Of a stretch of 26,430 bases of DNA, positions 8,189-16,631 are shown piece after piece. The DNA lies in the NCBI GenBank assembly GCA_019416065.1, contig DXYB01000028.1, positions 1-26,430 on the forward strand, given 5' to 3'. Below the pieces are notes generated by a model. The model was not told where the DNA came from and did not search any database. It worked only from the letters and a program-made list of their open reading frames with translations. This DNA is from Acidaminococcus sp. GTDB lineage: Bacteria > Bacillota > Negativicutes > Acidaminococcales > Acidaminococcaceae. Every line of letters begins with the position of its first letter. Within the stretch, counting starts at the first letter, position 1. The translations under genes and the position numbers were made by a program.

Positions 8189-8543
8189 ACTTTATGCTCC
8201 TTTCTATCAAGTCTTGCAGTTCCCTCTTAGCTTTTTCTATCTCCCTTGCTGGTGTTTTCTGTGTTTTCTTCATAAAGTGATGAAGTAAGACATAGCTGTT
8301 ATTTACCCATCCTACAAACAGGATCCGATCCCGTAAAGGTCTTAGTTCCCATATTGCCCCGTCAAGGTGTTTTATATATGGCTCCCCTGCTTGCGTCCCG
8401 TATATGCTTAACATCTTTATATAATCTCTTATCTTGTTGAACTTTATTCTGCTGTCTTTGTCTTTTCCACGGGCTAGTTTTTCTAGGTATTCTGCTATAG
8501 GCTCTTTCCCGTTCTTATCTTTGTAAAAGTATATATTGTGCAA
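8181..8543 (-). CDS. RelE/ParE superfamily toxin, HigB/Gp49-like
   Basis: 120 residues matching the phage-derived Gp49-like/HigB toxin family: an N-terminal FYKDKNGKEPIAEYL, then a conserved IKHLDGAIWELRPLRDRILFV core, and the ending FMKKTQKTPAREIEKAKR. Such toxins are usually ribosome-dependent or free mRNA endonucleases, and the conserved basic residues of the core are present. The start is TTG with a strong GGGAGG 9 bases upstream; the next ATG would remove a third of the protein. It is co-transcribed with the downstream antitoxin from the promoter at 8570-8599. Exact subtype (HigB or RelE) cannot be settled by eye. Confidence 0.87.
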   Translation of the reverse strand: MHNIYFYKDKNGKEPIAEYLEKLARGKDKDSRIKFNKIRDYIKMLSIYGTQAGEPYIKHLDGAIWELRPLRDRILFVGWVNNSYVLLHHFMKKTQKTPAREIEKAKRELQDLIERSIKYE

Positions 8544-8569
8544 AATCGCCGTCCTCCCTATTTACAGTA

Positions 8570-8599
8570 ATTATATCTTTAAAGTTATAAAGCAGTCAA
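8570..8599 (-). promoter_or_regulatory. Promoter and likely operator of the toxin-antitoxin pair
   Basis: Minus strand TTGACT (8594-8599), 18-bp spacer, TATAAT (8570-8575), one of the best promoter matches in the window. The spacer holds the imperfect palindrome CTTTATAACTTTAAAG (8577-8592), including the perfect CTTTAAAG. That is a plausible site for autorepression by the HTH antitoxin. The operator role is an inference. Confidence 0.7.
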
Positions 8600-8610
8600 C
8601 CTTTTTCCAA

Positions 8611-8637
8611 AAGAAAAGCCCGGCCTATTCCGCCGGG
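8611..8637 (-). terminator. Intrinsic terminator after the HAD phosphatase gene
   Basis: CCCGGC/GCCGGG stem (8619-8624 with 8632-8637, loop of 7), followed on the minus strand by a T-rich run (TTTTCTTTT). It lies 59 bp beyond the HAD stop codon and just upstream of the toxin promoter, so it insulates the two units. Confidence 0.75.
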
Positions 8638-8695
8638 TATTTCCTTATGAGTCCCATTTAACGCCGCAAAAAGGGCCACTTCTAGTACGAAACAC

Positions 8696-9508
8696 TTATG
8701 CCTCAGGAACCTGTATCTGTTTTGTGAGGATTTGGTTAAGCAGCAGAGAGAGCCCATGGTTTTCGTTGGTTGCTGTCACCACTTTGGATGCTTCCCGCAC
8801 GGCTGTATCCGCATTTCCCATAGCGACTCCCAGCCCGCAATGCTGGATCATTTCCAGGTCATTATCCGAATCCCCCATACACAGAATTTCTTCGTCCTTT
8901 ATATTTTCCATACGGGCCAGTTGCTGCAGAGCACGCCACTTGTTAGTACCAGGGGCCGTAATTTCCAAAAAGCCTTTGGCAGAACTGACAATTTTAACTT
9001 TTTCCGAAAAGGCTGCCAAAAGTTTCGTTCTCCATTCCGGCACCTGGTCCGTCATAACTAGCAGCTTATGGGGATCTTCCGGCAAATGGAGCATGTCTTC
9101 TCCTTTGATCTCGTAAGGCACCCGGGAGAGCTTAGCATAGTACCGGACCTCTTCACAATCTTCATAGCACCACAAGGTATCCTGCACATAGGCCTGGACA
9201 TACACTCCAAATTCCCGGCAAAGGGCTATCACTTGCTGGGCAATATCTTTTGCCAGAGGGAAACGCCCCAACTCTTTTCCATTCACTGGATCTTTGATAA
9301 GCGCCCCATTATAGGTCACTAGTGGATGGGTAATTCCCAATTCTTTGGCGTAGGGCAAGGCGCTGCGGTACATCCTTCCGGTAGCCAGCGTGACATAAAA
9401 CCCGGCTGCAATGGCTTTTTTCACTGCAGCACGATCTTCCGGGGCGATATTTTTTTCCCCATTTAGCAGTGTCCCATCCATATCCATGGCAATCATCTTT
9501 ACCGACAT
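8696..9508 (-). CDS. Cof-type HAD-IIB sugar-phosphate phosphatase
   Basis: A 270-residue haloacid dehalogenase phosphatase of the Cof/YidA group; these hydrolyse sugar phosphates, FMN or similar small phosphoesters in the cytoplasm. The catalytic motif DMDGT has nucleophile D9 and acid/base D11. Motif II is LATGR (41-45), the conserved lysine is K190 in GTNKW, and motif IV is GDSDND (212-217) for Mg2+. The long insert between motifs II and III is the C2-type cap. ATG with AAAGGAG at good spacing. Only 23 bp separate it from the terminator of the rubredoxin gene, so its transcription probably depends on read-through or on a promoter hidden in that hairpin. Substrate unknown. Confidence 0.9.
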   Translation of the reverse strand: MSVKMIAMDMDGTLLNGEKNIAPEDRAAVKKAIAAGFYVTLATGRMYRSALPYAKELGITHPLVTYNGALIKDPVNGKELGRFPLAKDIAQQVIALCREFGVYVQAYVQDTLWCYEDCEEVRYYAKLSRVPYEIKGEDMLHLPEDPHKLLVMTDQVPEWRTKLLAAFSEKVKIVSSAKGFLEITAPGTNKWRALQQLARMENIKDEEILCMGDSDNDLEMIQHCGLGVAMGNADTAVREASKVVTATNENHGLSLLLNQILTKQIQVPEA

Positions 9509-9531
9509 AAAAAACTCCTTTATCGTTCTAT

Positions 9532-9561
9532 AAAAAAGGCCGCCACAAAAAACGCGGCGGC
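9532..9561 (-). terminator. Intrinsic terminator after the rubredoxin gene
   Basis: On the minus strand an 8-bp G+C-rich stem with one G-U pair (9554-9561 with 9539-9546, loop of 7) is followed by six T (9532-9537). It begins 12 bp after the rubredoxin stop and ends 23 bp before the HAD start codon. Confidence 0.8.
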
Positions 9562-9573
9562 GAATCTTTTAGG

Positions 9574-9732
9574 TTATGCTTCAGAAAATTGATATTTGCC
9601 TACACCACAGATGGGGCAGGTCCAGTCATCCGGCAAGTCTTCAAAAGCCGTGCCCGGAGCAACACCGTGTTCAGGATCTCCCACTGCAGGATCATATTCA
9701 TAGCCGCATACATCGCAAACATATTTTTTCAT
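9574..9732 (-). CDS. Rubredoxin
   Basis: A 52-residue iron protein that carries single electrons in the cytoplasm, typically to peroxide- or superoxide-reducing enzymes in anaerobes. The translation begins MKKYVCDVCGYEYDP and contains DDWTCPICG near the C-terminus. The two CxxCG knuckles (C6/C9 and C39/C42) would hold one iron. Length and motif spacing are exactly those of classic rubredoxins. ATG with GGGAGGG upstream. It has its own promoter overlapping the end of uvrC and its own terminator, so it can be expressed separately from the repair genes. No partner oxidoreductase is in the window. Confidence 0.96.
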   Translation of the reverse strand: MKKYVCDVCGYEYDPAVGDPEHGVAPGTAFEDLPDDWTCPICGVGKYQFSEA

Positions 9733-9775
9733 CGTTTTTCCCTCCCCTTAGATTGGTTTTGAATTGACTTTTGTT

Positions 9776-9804
9776 AGTATACCAAAGGTTCCCTATTGAA
9801 TCAA
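9776..9804 (-). promoter_or_regulatory. Promoter of the rubredoxin gene
   Basis: Minus strand TTGATT (9799-9804), 17-bp spacer, TATACT (9776-9781), about 45 bp before the rubredoxin ATG. The -35 lies inside the last codons of uvrC and the uvrC stop lies in the spacer. No terminator separates uvrC from this gene. Confidence 0.6.
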
Positions 9805-11628
9805 GTCCGTTTTTTTCAAAAGATTACCCTGTAAAAATGTATGAACGCGTTCGGCGACCACCCGGTTCATGCCCGGGACGGCTGCCAGGTCTTCCACAGT
9901 TGCTTGTTTCATGGCATCCAGGCTACCAAAACGTTCCCATAATTTGGCCCTGCGTTTGGGTCCCATGCCTTCTAAATGATCCAGTACAGATACCAGATTG
10001 TGTTTACGCAGCCGTTTCCGGTGATAGGTAATCGCAAACCGGTGGGCTTCATCCCGTATATGCTGGATAAGATGCAGGGCTGGAGACATTTTATCCAGTA
10101 AAATACTGGTATGGGCGCCTTCCTTAAAGATTTCTTCCTCCCGTTTGGCAAGGCCTACTACCATTACGTCCTGCGCTCCTATCCCTAGTCCCCGGATCAC
10201 TTCGCAGGCTGAGCTCAGCTGTCCTTTGCCCCCGTCGATAATGATCAAGGTAGGTAAGTCTTCCAGATCTTTATAGCGGCGATATACCACTTCCTGCATG
10301 GACTTAAAGTCGTCGGGTTTGCCTTCCGTAGATTTTAATTTATACCGGCGATAATCTTTTTTGCTAGGTAGACCGTCCCGGAATACCACCATGGACGCCA
10401 CTGTTTCACTGCCCTGGTTATGAGAAATATCAAAGCAGTCCATACGGTCAATCGGCTTTGTCAGCCCAATGGCTTTTTGCAAATCTTCGGCTGCATCCAA
10501 GCCCGTCCGTAGATCCGCATGGCCCCGGCGCAGCCGCTCCTCCAGATTTTTTCGTCCATTTTGCTCAGCCATTTTTACCAGGTCCCGTTTCAAACCTCGC
10601 TGGGGCAAAAGAATATGGACGGGCTTATCTGTCAGCTGCGTCATCCATTGTTCCAAGAGTATGCGTTCTTTATCTGCAAGTCCCAAACTGACCAAGATCT
10701 CCCGGGGTGGACGATGGTCTTCTCCATAATATTGCTGCAAAAAGCTGCTTAGGATTTCGCCAGCCTCTTCCCCCACTTCCTGATCTAGAAAGAAGCTGTC
10801 CCTGCCTAAAATTTTTCCCCCCCTGATAAAAAACACCTGCATATTCACACCGGAATCGTTTTGGTATAAGCCTACTACGTCCCGGTCTCCGCCGTCTGTG
10901 GTGGCTTTTTGCTGCTGGGCTAGTTTTTCCAGACTTTGCAGGGAATCCCTATAATGGGCAGCCTGCTCATATTCCATTTGTTCCGAGGCTTCCAGCATTT
11001 TTTTCTTCAGTTCTTTTTCCAGCTGCTCCACCTTGCCGTCTAAAAGGAGCAATACCTGGTCCACCAGTTGTTTATATTCGCTTACAGGCACCTTACCGGT
11101 ACAGGGCGCGATGCAACGGTGAAGATGGTATTGCAGACAGGGCCGTTTCTGTGCTGCCAGGTTTCGGCAGTGCCGCAGTGGGAACATGCTGTAGATTAAT
11201 TTCATGGTATCCCTAAGGGCCCCCGCGTCAGCAAAGGGCCCATAGTAACGGGCTCCGTCCTTCAGTACTCTGCGGGTAAGCACCATCCGGGGGTAGGCTT
11301 CGCCCACAGTGATTTTCAAATACGGATAGGTTTTATCATCCTTCAGATCAATATTATAGCGAGGGCGATATTTTTTGATCAGGTTACACTCTAAAATCAA
11401 TGCTTCCATTTCACTGGCCGTGACAATGGTTTCGATAGAGGCAACATGAGCATTGATTGCTCGGACTTTGGCAGAAGCCTGGCTGGCCCGGCGAAAATAA
11501 CTGCGCACGCGATTTTTTAAAATGATCGCTTTACCCACGTAGATCACTTTGCCCGCAGCATCATGCATGATATACACCCCGGGCGCGTTGGGCAGCACCT
11601 GGAGGGTTTCCTTGATGGCTTCGTTCAT
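9793..11628 (-). CDS. uvrC: Excinuclease ABC subunit C
   Basis: Makes the 3' and 5' incisions around DNA lesions marked by UvrB. 611 residues: GIY-YIG nuclease domain (GVY 17-19, YVG 30-32), a cysteine cluster C154, C164, C172 and C176 corresponding to the iron-sulfur ligands reported for other UvrC proteins, and a UVR domain that contacts UvrB (about 203-238). The RNase H-like nuclease core has CFDISH (D400), IIIDGGKGQL (D465) and EAHRFA (H530). Tandem helix-hairpin-helix motifs follow (about 546-600). The ATG is one base after the uvrA stop, with only a weak GAAGG ahead, so it is probably coupled to uvrA. Confidence 0.97.
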   Translation of the reverse strand: MNEAIKETLQVLPNAPGVYIMHDAAGKVIYVGKAIILKNRVRSYFRRASQASAKVRAINAHVASIETIVTASEMEALILECNLIKKYRPRYNIDLKDDKTYPYLKITVGEAYPRMVLTRRVLKDGARYYGPFADAGALRDTMKLIYSMFPLRHCRNLAAQKRPCLQYHLHRCIAPCTGKVPVSEYKQLVDQVLLLLDGKVEQLEKELKKKMLEASEQMEYEQAAHYRDSLQSLEKLAQQQKATTDGGDRDVVGLYQNDSGVNMQVFFIRGGKILGRDSFFLDQEVGEEAGEILSSFLQQYYGEDHRPPREILVSLGLADKERILLEQWMTQLTDKPVHILLPQRGLKRDLVKMAEQNGRKNLEERLRRGHADLRTGLDAAEDLQKAIGLTKPIDRMDCFDISHNQGSETVASMVVFRDGLPSKKDYRRYKLKSTEGKPDDFKSMQEVVYRRYKDLEDLPTLIIIDGGKGQLSSACEVIRGLGIGAQDVMVVGLAKREEEIFKEGAHTSILLDKMSPALHLIQHIRDEAHRFAITYHRKRLRKHNLVSVLDHLEGMGPKRRAKLWERFGSLDAMKQATVEDLAAVPGMNRVVAERVHTFLQGNLLKKTDLIQ

Positions 11629-11629
11629 G

Positions 11630-14449
11630 TCACTTTAGTACCTTCTTCACATATTGCCCCGTATAAGAGGCGGTGTTCTGCGCCACTTCTTCCGGTGTAC
11701 CGGTAGCCACTACCGTCCCGCCCTGGTCACCGCCCTCAGGGCCAAGGTCGATTAAATAATCCGCACTTTTGATCACGTCCAAATTGTGTTCAATGACAAT
11801 CACGGTGCTGCCCGCTTCCACCAGTCGCTGCAAGACTTCCAGCAATTTATGCACATCCGCCATATGCAGGCCCGTGGTGGGCTCATCCAGGATATATACT
11901 GTTTTTCCGGTATTTACCTTGGAAAGCTCGGTAGCCAGCTTGACCCGTTGGGCTTCTCCTCCGGATAAAGTAGTGGCTGCCTGTCCCAGACGGATATAGC
12001 CCAAGCCTACATCTTCCAGCACCTGCAGTTTTTTCAAGATACGTTGCTGATTGCTGAAATATTGGCAGGCTTCACTAACGGTCATATCCAGCACATCTGC
12101 AATATTTTTTCCCTTGTAATGCACATCCAGCGTATCCCTGTTGTAGCGGGAGCCATGACAGACTTCACAAGGTACGTACACATCCGGGAGAAAATTCATT
12201 TCAATTTTCAGCATGCCGTCTCCATGGCAGGCTTCACAGCGCCCGCCTTTTACGTTAAAGCTGAAACGCCCCGGTTTGTACCCCCGCATTTTGGCATCGT
12301 TGGTGGTAGCGAACAATTGCCGGATCAGATCAAAGACACCTGTATAGGTAGCCGGATTGGAACGAGGCGTGCGTCCAATAGGACTTTGGTCAATATTAAT
12401 CACCTTGTCTACGTTCTGTATACCCAGAATTTTTTCATGGGCCAAAGGGCGTTCCCGGCTCCCCATCAATTTTTTTGACAGGGCTTTGTACAAGATATCA
12501 TTCACCAGAGTACTTTTTCCGCTACCGCTGACCCCCGTCACCACCGTAAGGGTTCCTAGTGGGAATTTGACATCAATGGTTTTTAGATTATTGGCACAGG
12601 CTCCTTTTACTGTCAGGAATTTTCCCGTCCCTTTCCGTCTTTTTGCCGGAACAGGAATGGATTTGGCGCCGCTAAGGTATTGCCCGGTAATGGATTCCGG
12701 GACTTTGCTGATCTCATCCGCCGTCCCCTGGGCCACCACATAGCCACCTTTTTCCCCAGCACCAGGACCGATATCAATGATCTGGTCCGCCGTTCGCATA
12801 GTATCTTCGTCGTGTTCTACCACAATCAGGGTATTTCCCATATCCCGAAGATTTTTCAGTGTAGCCAATAGCTTGTCATTATCCCGCTGGTGCAACCCGA
12901 TACTGGGCTCGTCCAAAATGTACAAAACGCCAACCAGGCCTGAACCGATCTGGGTAGCCAGACGAATCCTCTGAGCTTCCCCACCGGACAAGGTGGCGGC
13001 GGCACGGTTCAGCGTCAGATAATCCAGCCCCACATTGTTTAAAAATTGTAGCCGAGCACGAATTTCTTTTAAAATCTGTTGGGCAATAAAAGCATCCCGG
13101 TGGGATAAATGAATAGCATTGAAAAACGCCAGACATTCCCGTACCGGCAAGTCACACACTTCCCGAATATTTTTCCCGTCTACGGTGATGCCCAAAACTT
13201 CCGGTCGAAGCCGAGCCCCATGACAAGTAGTACACTCAATCGCTGTCATAAAGCTCTCATAATCCAGCCGCTGGCTTTCGCTCATGGCTTCTTTTAGTCG
13301 CCGTTTCAATACGGCAATAATCCCTTCAAACACCGTGTGATGTTCATTGGTCTCTCCCATCAGATTTTCATAAGAAAATGTAAAGACCTCGTGAGGGATA
13401 CCATCCAATAGCTGCTTCTGAAATTTTTTAGGCAAATCCTTCCAGCAATTTTTCAGGGAAAAACCCCGGCTTTTCAGGACGCTGGCCAATTGACAAAGAA
13501 AATAGCTTTTTACATTGGAGCTTACTGCCGCAATAGCCCCTTCAGCAAAGGGTTTGCTTTTGTCCGGGATAATGAGATCTGGGTCAAATTCCATATGTTG
13601 GCCCAATCCCATACAGTCAGGACAAGCGCCATAGGGAGCATTAAAGGAAAATAACCGTGGCTCTATTTCCGGTAGACTAATCCCACAGTCCGGACAAGCA
13701 AACTTTTCGCTGTAGACTTGCGTTTGTCCACCAATCATTTCAATGGACACGGTACCATTGCCCAGCTGCAATGCTGTTTCCAATGAATCTGTGAGCCGGT
13801 TGCCCAGGTTGGGACGACTCACCAACCGGTCCACCACTACGGAAATAAAATGTTTTTTCTTTTTATCCAGATTGATCTCTTCATCTAGGGTATAGAGCTG
13901 TCCATCCACTTCTACCCGCAGGTAGCCCTGGCGACGGATGGTTTCCAGGATGTTTTTGTGTTCCCCTTTTCGTCCCCAGATCACAGGTGCCAGAATCATA
14001 AACTTTGTGCCCTCCGGCAGTTCCAAAACCTTGTCCGCAATCTGTTGGGGACTTTGCCGTTCAATGACCTTGCCGCAATTGGGACAGTGCGGTACCCCGA
14101 TCCGGGCAAACAGCAGCCGCAGGTAATCATAGATTTCTGTGACCGTTCCCACGGTGGACCGGGGATTACGACTGGTTGTCTTTTGATCAATAGAAATCGC
14201 CGGGGATAGTCCTCCAATATAGTCCACGTCCGGTTTATCCATCTGTCCCAAAAATTGCCGGGCATAGGCGGATAAGCTTTCCACATAGCGGCGTTGCCCT
14301 TCGGCATAAATGGTATCAAAGGCCAGGGACGATTTGCCGCTGCCGGAGAGCCCGGTAATCACCACTAGTTTATTCCGGGGAATCGTCAGCGATATATTTT
14401 TCAGGTTGTGCTGCCGCGACCCCTGTATGACAATGGCATCTTCACTCAT
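11630..14449 (-). CDS. uvrA: Excinuclease ABC subunit A
   Basis: Dimeric ABC-type ATPase that finds bulky DNA lesions and loads UvrB. 939 residues, normal length. The first Walker A GLSGSGKSS begins near residue 33, the second (GVSGSGKST) lies in the C-terminal half, and each is matched by an LSGGEAQR signature. Three zinc-binding cysteine clusters are visible: CPNCG near residue 120, CPDCG paired with CPDCMG before 300, and the C-terminal CEACHG paired with CEVCHG. The start overlaps the uvrB stop as TAATG, and AAAGGAG lies inside the end of uvrB. Confidence 0.98.
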   Translation of the reverse strand: MSEDAIVIQGSRQHNLKNISLTIPRNKLVVITGLSGSGKSSLAFDTIYAEGQRRYVESLSAYARQFLGQMDKPDVDYIGGLSPAISIDQKTTSRNPRSTVGTVTEIYDYLRLLFARIGVPHCPNCGKVIERQSPQQIADKVLELPEGTKFMILAPVIWGRKGEHKNILETIRRQGYLRVEVDGQLYTLDEEINLDKKKKHFISVVVDRLVSRPNLGNRLTDSLETALQLGNGTVSIEMIGGQTQVYSEKFACPDCGISLPEIEPRLFSFNAPYGACPDCMGLGQHMEFDPDLIIPDKSKPFAEGAIAAVSSNVKSYFLCQLASVLKSRGFSLKNCWKDLPKKFQKQLLDGIPHEVFTFSYENLMGETNEHHTVFEGIIAVLKRRLKEAMSESQRLDYESFMTAIECTTCHGARLRPEVLGITVDGKNIREVCDLPVRECLAFFNAIHLSHRDAFIAQQILKEIRARLQFLNNVGLDYLTLNRAAATLSGGEAQRIRLATQIGSGLVGVLYILDEPSIGLHQRDNDKLLATLKNLRDMGNTLIVVEHDEDTMRTADQIIDIGPGAGEKGGYVVAQGTADEISKVPESITGQYLSGAKSIPVPAKRRKGTGKFLTVKGACANNLKTIDVKFPLGTLTVVTGVSGSGKSTLVNDILYKALSKKLMGSRERPLAHEKILGIQNVDKVINIDQSPIGRTPRSNPATYTGVFDLIRQLFATTNDAKMRGYKPGRFSFNVKGGRCEACHGDGMLKIEMNFLPDVYVPCEVCHGSRYNRDTLDVHYKGKNIADVLDMTVSEACQYFSNQQRILKKLQVLEDVGLGYIRLGQAATTLSGGEAQRVKLATELSKVNTGKTVYILDEPTTGLHMADVHKLLEVLQRLVEAGSTVIVIEHNLDVIKSADYLIDLGPEGGDQGGTVVATGTPEEVAQNTASYTGQYVKKVLK

Positions 14450-16431
14450 TATTTTCGTTTTTCTCCTTTAAGCAGGATAATCTGGTCCCGGATCTCTGCA
14501 GCCAGTTCAAAATCCAGCGCTTTGGCAGCTTCCCGCATTTTCTTTTCCAGGGATTTGATCTGTTTATCCAGGGATTTTCCAGTCAGTTTTCTTGCTTTCT
14601 TCTTATCGTATGCGGTATTTTCATCCTCTTCCGCAATTTTTGTCAGTTTAATCAGGTCCACGACCTTTTTCTGGATGGTTTTGGGAATAATACCATGCTG
14701 TTCATTGTACGCCTGTTGCTTGTGCCGTCTCCGATTAGTCTCACTGATGGCCCGTTCCATGGACCCGGTTATCCGGTCCGCATACATAATGACCCGGCCA
14801 TGTTCATTACGGGCCGCCCGGCCTATGGTCTGGATCATGGCGGTGTCACTGCGCAAAAAGCCTTCTTTATCCGCATCCAAAATCGCAATTAGAGAAACTT
14901 CCGGCATATCCAGCCCTTCCCGCAGCAAGTTAATACCCACCAGCACGTCAAATTTTCCTGCCCGCAGGTCATGAATAATCTCTGCCCGCTCAATCGTAGC
15001 AATATCCGAGTGCAGATAACGGACTCGGACACCGCTGGTGGCCAAATACTCCGTCAAGTCTTCCGCCATTTTTTTCGTAAGGGTAGTCACCAGAACCCGC
15101 TCTTTTTGTCCCGTAATTTTATGAATTTCACCCAAAAGGTCATCAATCTGCCCGGTAATGGGGCGGACTTCAATCACCGGATCCAACAACCCCGTAGGAC
15201 GGATGATCTGTTCTACCACTTGATCCTCCGTTTCCATCTCGTAGGGGCCGGGCGTAGCAGATACATAAATCGCCTGTCCCCGAGCTTTTTGAAATTCGTC
15301 AAAGGTCAGCGGCCGGTTATCAAGGGCTGATGGCAGACGGAACCCATATTTTACCAGCTGTTCTTTTCGGCTTCGATCTCCGGCGTACATGGCACGCAAC
15401 TGTGGCAATGTCACGTGACTTTCATCGATTACGGTGAGAAAATCCTTAGGAAAATAGTCCACCAGGGTAAACGGAGGCTCCCCTGGTTTACGCCCGGTCA
15501 GATGCCGGGAATAATTCTCAATACCGCTGCAATAGCCCAGTTCCTGCATCATTTCCAGGTCATAATTGGTGCGTTGCTCTAACCGCTGGGCTTCCAAAAG
15601 CTTATTTTCACTGTGTAATTCCTTTAACCGCTCGTTCAGTTCCTGCCGGATATCTTTCCTGGCCCGCTCCATATTTTCATCACTGGTCACATAATGGCTG
15701 GCAGGAAAAATGGCCACATGGCTGCGCCGGTCCACTACATCCCCGTTTAGCGCATCAATTTCCGTAATGCTGTCCACTTCGTCGCCAAATAACGCAATCC
15801 GGATCCCATGTTCTCCATAGCTGGAGGGAATCACTTCAATCACGTCCCCCCGTACCCGGAAGCTCCCCCGCTCCAGCACCAAATCATTCCGGTTGTAGCG
15901 GTTTTTTACCAGTTTTTCCAAAATTGCATCCCGATCCACCTGCTGCCCCACCCGTAGACTGAGTACGCTGTCATAGTAATCCTTCGGCGCACCCAGTCCG
16001 TAAATACAAGACACCGAAGCCACCACAATCACGTCCCGCCGCTCAAAGAGGGCACTGGTAGCAGAGTGCCGCAGTTTATCGATTTCGTCGTTAATGGACG
16101 AATCTTTTTCTATATAGGTATCGGTAGCGGGGATATACGCTTCCGGCTGGTAATAGTCATAGTAGGACACAAAATATTCCACTGCGTTTTCTGGAAAAAA
16201 CTCCTTAAATTCACTGCACAGCTGCGCTGCCAGAGTTTTATTGTGGGCAATCACCAGGGTCGGCTTCTGCACTTTTTGAATCACTTGGGCAATGGTATAG
16301 GTTTTACCTGTTCCCGTAGCTCCAAGCAACACTTGTGTGTGCAGGCCGTTTTCCACACCTTTGGCTAGCTTGGCAATGGCTTCCGGCTGATCCCCCGCCG
16401 GGGCAAAAGGGGCATGTATAGTAAATTTCAT
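14449..16431 (-). CDS. uvrB: Excinuclease ABC subunit B
   Basis: Damage-verifying helicase-like subunit that opens DNA at the lesion and recruits UvrC. From the ATG at 16431 it has 660 residues. Walker A is GATGTGKT (37-44). The beta-hairpin region contains YYDYYQPEAY, the Walker B is DESH, the helicase motif VI region contains QTIGRAARN, and a C-terminal UVR domain (last 35 residues) binds UvrC. I rejected an upstream TTG at 16449 because the bases between it and the ATG form the ribosome site GAGGAG and MKFTIHAPF matches the usual N-terminus. It is first in uvrB-uvrA-uvrC, with an extended -10 promoter at 16501-16509. Confidence 0.97.
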   Translation of the reverse strand: MKFTIHAPFAPAGDQPEAIAKLAKGVENGLHTQVLLGATGTGKTYTIAQVIQKVQKPTLVIAHNKTLAAQLCSEFKEFFPENAVEYFVSYYDYYQPEAYIPATDTYIEKDSSINDEIDKLRHSATSALFERRDVIVVASVSCIYGLGAPKDYYDSVLSLRVGQQVDRDAILEKLVKNRYNRNDLVLERGSFRVRGDVIEVIPSSYGEHGIRIALFGDEVDSITEIDALNGDVVDRRSHVAIFPASHYVTSDENMERARKDIRQELNERLKELHSENKLLEAQRLEQRTNYDLEMMQELGYCSGIENYSRHLTGRKPGEPPFTLVDYFPKDFLTVIDESHVTLPQLRAMYAGDRSRKEQLVKYGFRLPSALDNRPLTFDEFQKARGQAIYVSATPGPYEMETEDQVVEQIIRPTGLLDPVIEVRPITGQIDDLLGEIHKITGQKERVLVTTLTKKMAEDLTEYLATSGVRVRYLHSDIATIERAEIIHDLRAGKFDVLVGINLLREGLDMPEVSLIAILDADKEGFLRSDTAMIQTIGRAARNEHGRVIMYADRITGSMERAISETNRRRHKQQAYNEQHGIIPKTIQKKVVDLIKLTKIAEEDENTAYDKKKARKLTGKSLDKQIKSLEKKMREAAKALDFELAAEIRDQIILLKGEKRK

Positions 16432-16500
16432 TAACTTCTCCTCATGCAATCCTCTCTGGGATTAACTGCTTGCACTAACGATTCACGCTAAATATCTTTC

Positions 16501-16509
16501 ATTATATCA
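16501..16509 (-). promoter_or_regulatory. Extended -10 promoter of uvrBAC
   Basis: Minus strand TGATATAAT, a perfect extended -10, about 70 bp upstream of the uvrB ATG. No good -35 is present. The -35 region instead holds GAACGAACGGAC (plus 16521-16532), with two direct GAAC half-sites that only partly resemble a Firmicutes LexA box (GAAC-4-GTTC). Confidence 0.5.
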
Positions 16510-16575
16510 CATTTGCAAAAGTCCGTTCGTTCTTCCATGATTTGACTCAATAGTCTAGCAAGATGGTTGTTTTAA

Positions 16576-16584
16576 TGGTATAAT
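16576..16584 (+). promoter_or_regulatory. Extended -10 promoter of the DUF4127-yajQ unit
   Basis: TGGTATAAT on the plus strand, a perfect extended -10, 47 bp before the start codon. The -35 hexamer 17 bp upstream (TAGCAA) is poor. A small inverted repeat, GACT-4-AGTC (16544-16555), lies between this and the divergent uvrB promoter. Confidence 0.5.
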
Positions 16585-16631
16585 TTACAAGTCGTTATAA
16601 CTTACGTATCCATGTAGCAAGGAGATGTTCC

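Noticed and set aside
7164..8698. AACACTTA at 7164-7171 and 8691-8698 as attachment-site repeats around the accessory block
   Set aside because: Eight bases is too short, the right copy overlaps the HAD stop codon beyond a native terminator, and the left copy lies inside the IS remnant; chance is likely.
16521..16532. Canonical LexA/SOS box upstream of uvrB
   Set aside because: The Firmicutes consensus is GAAC-4-GTTC; here the second half reads GGAC, so it is kept only as a weak candidate motif.
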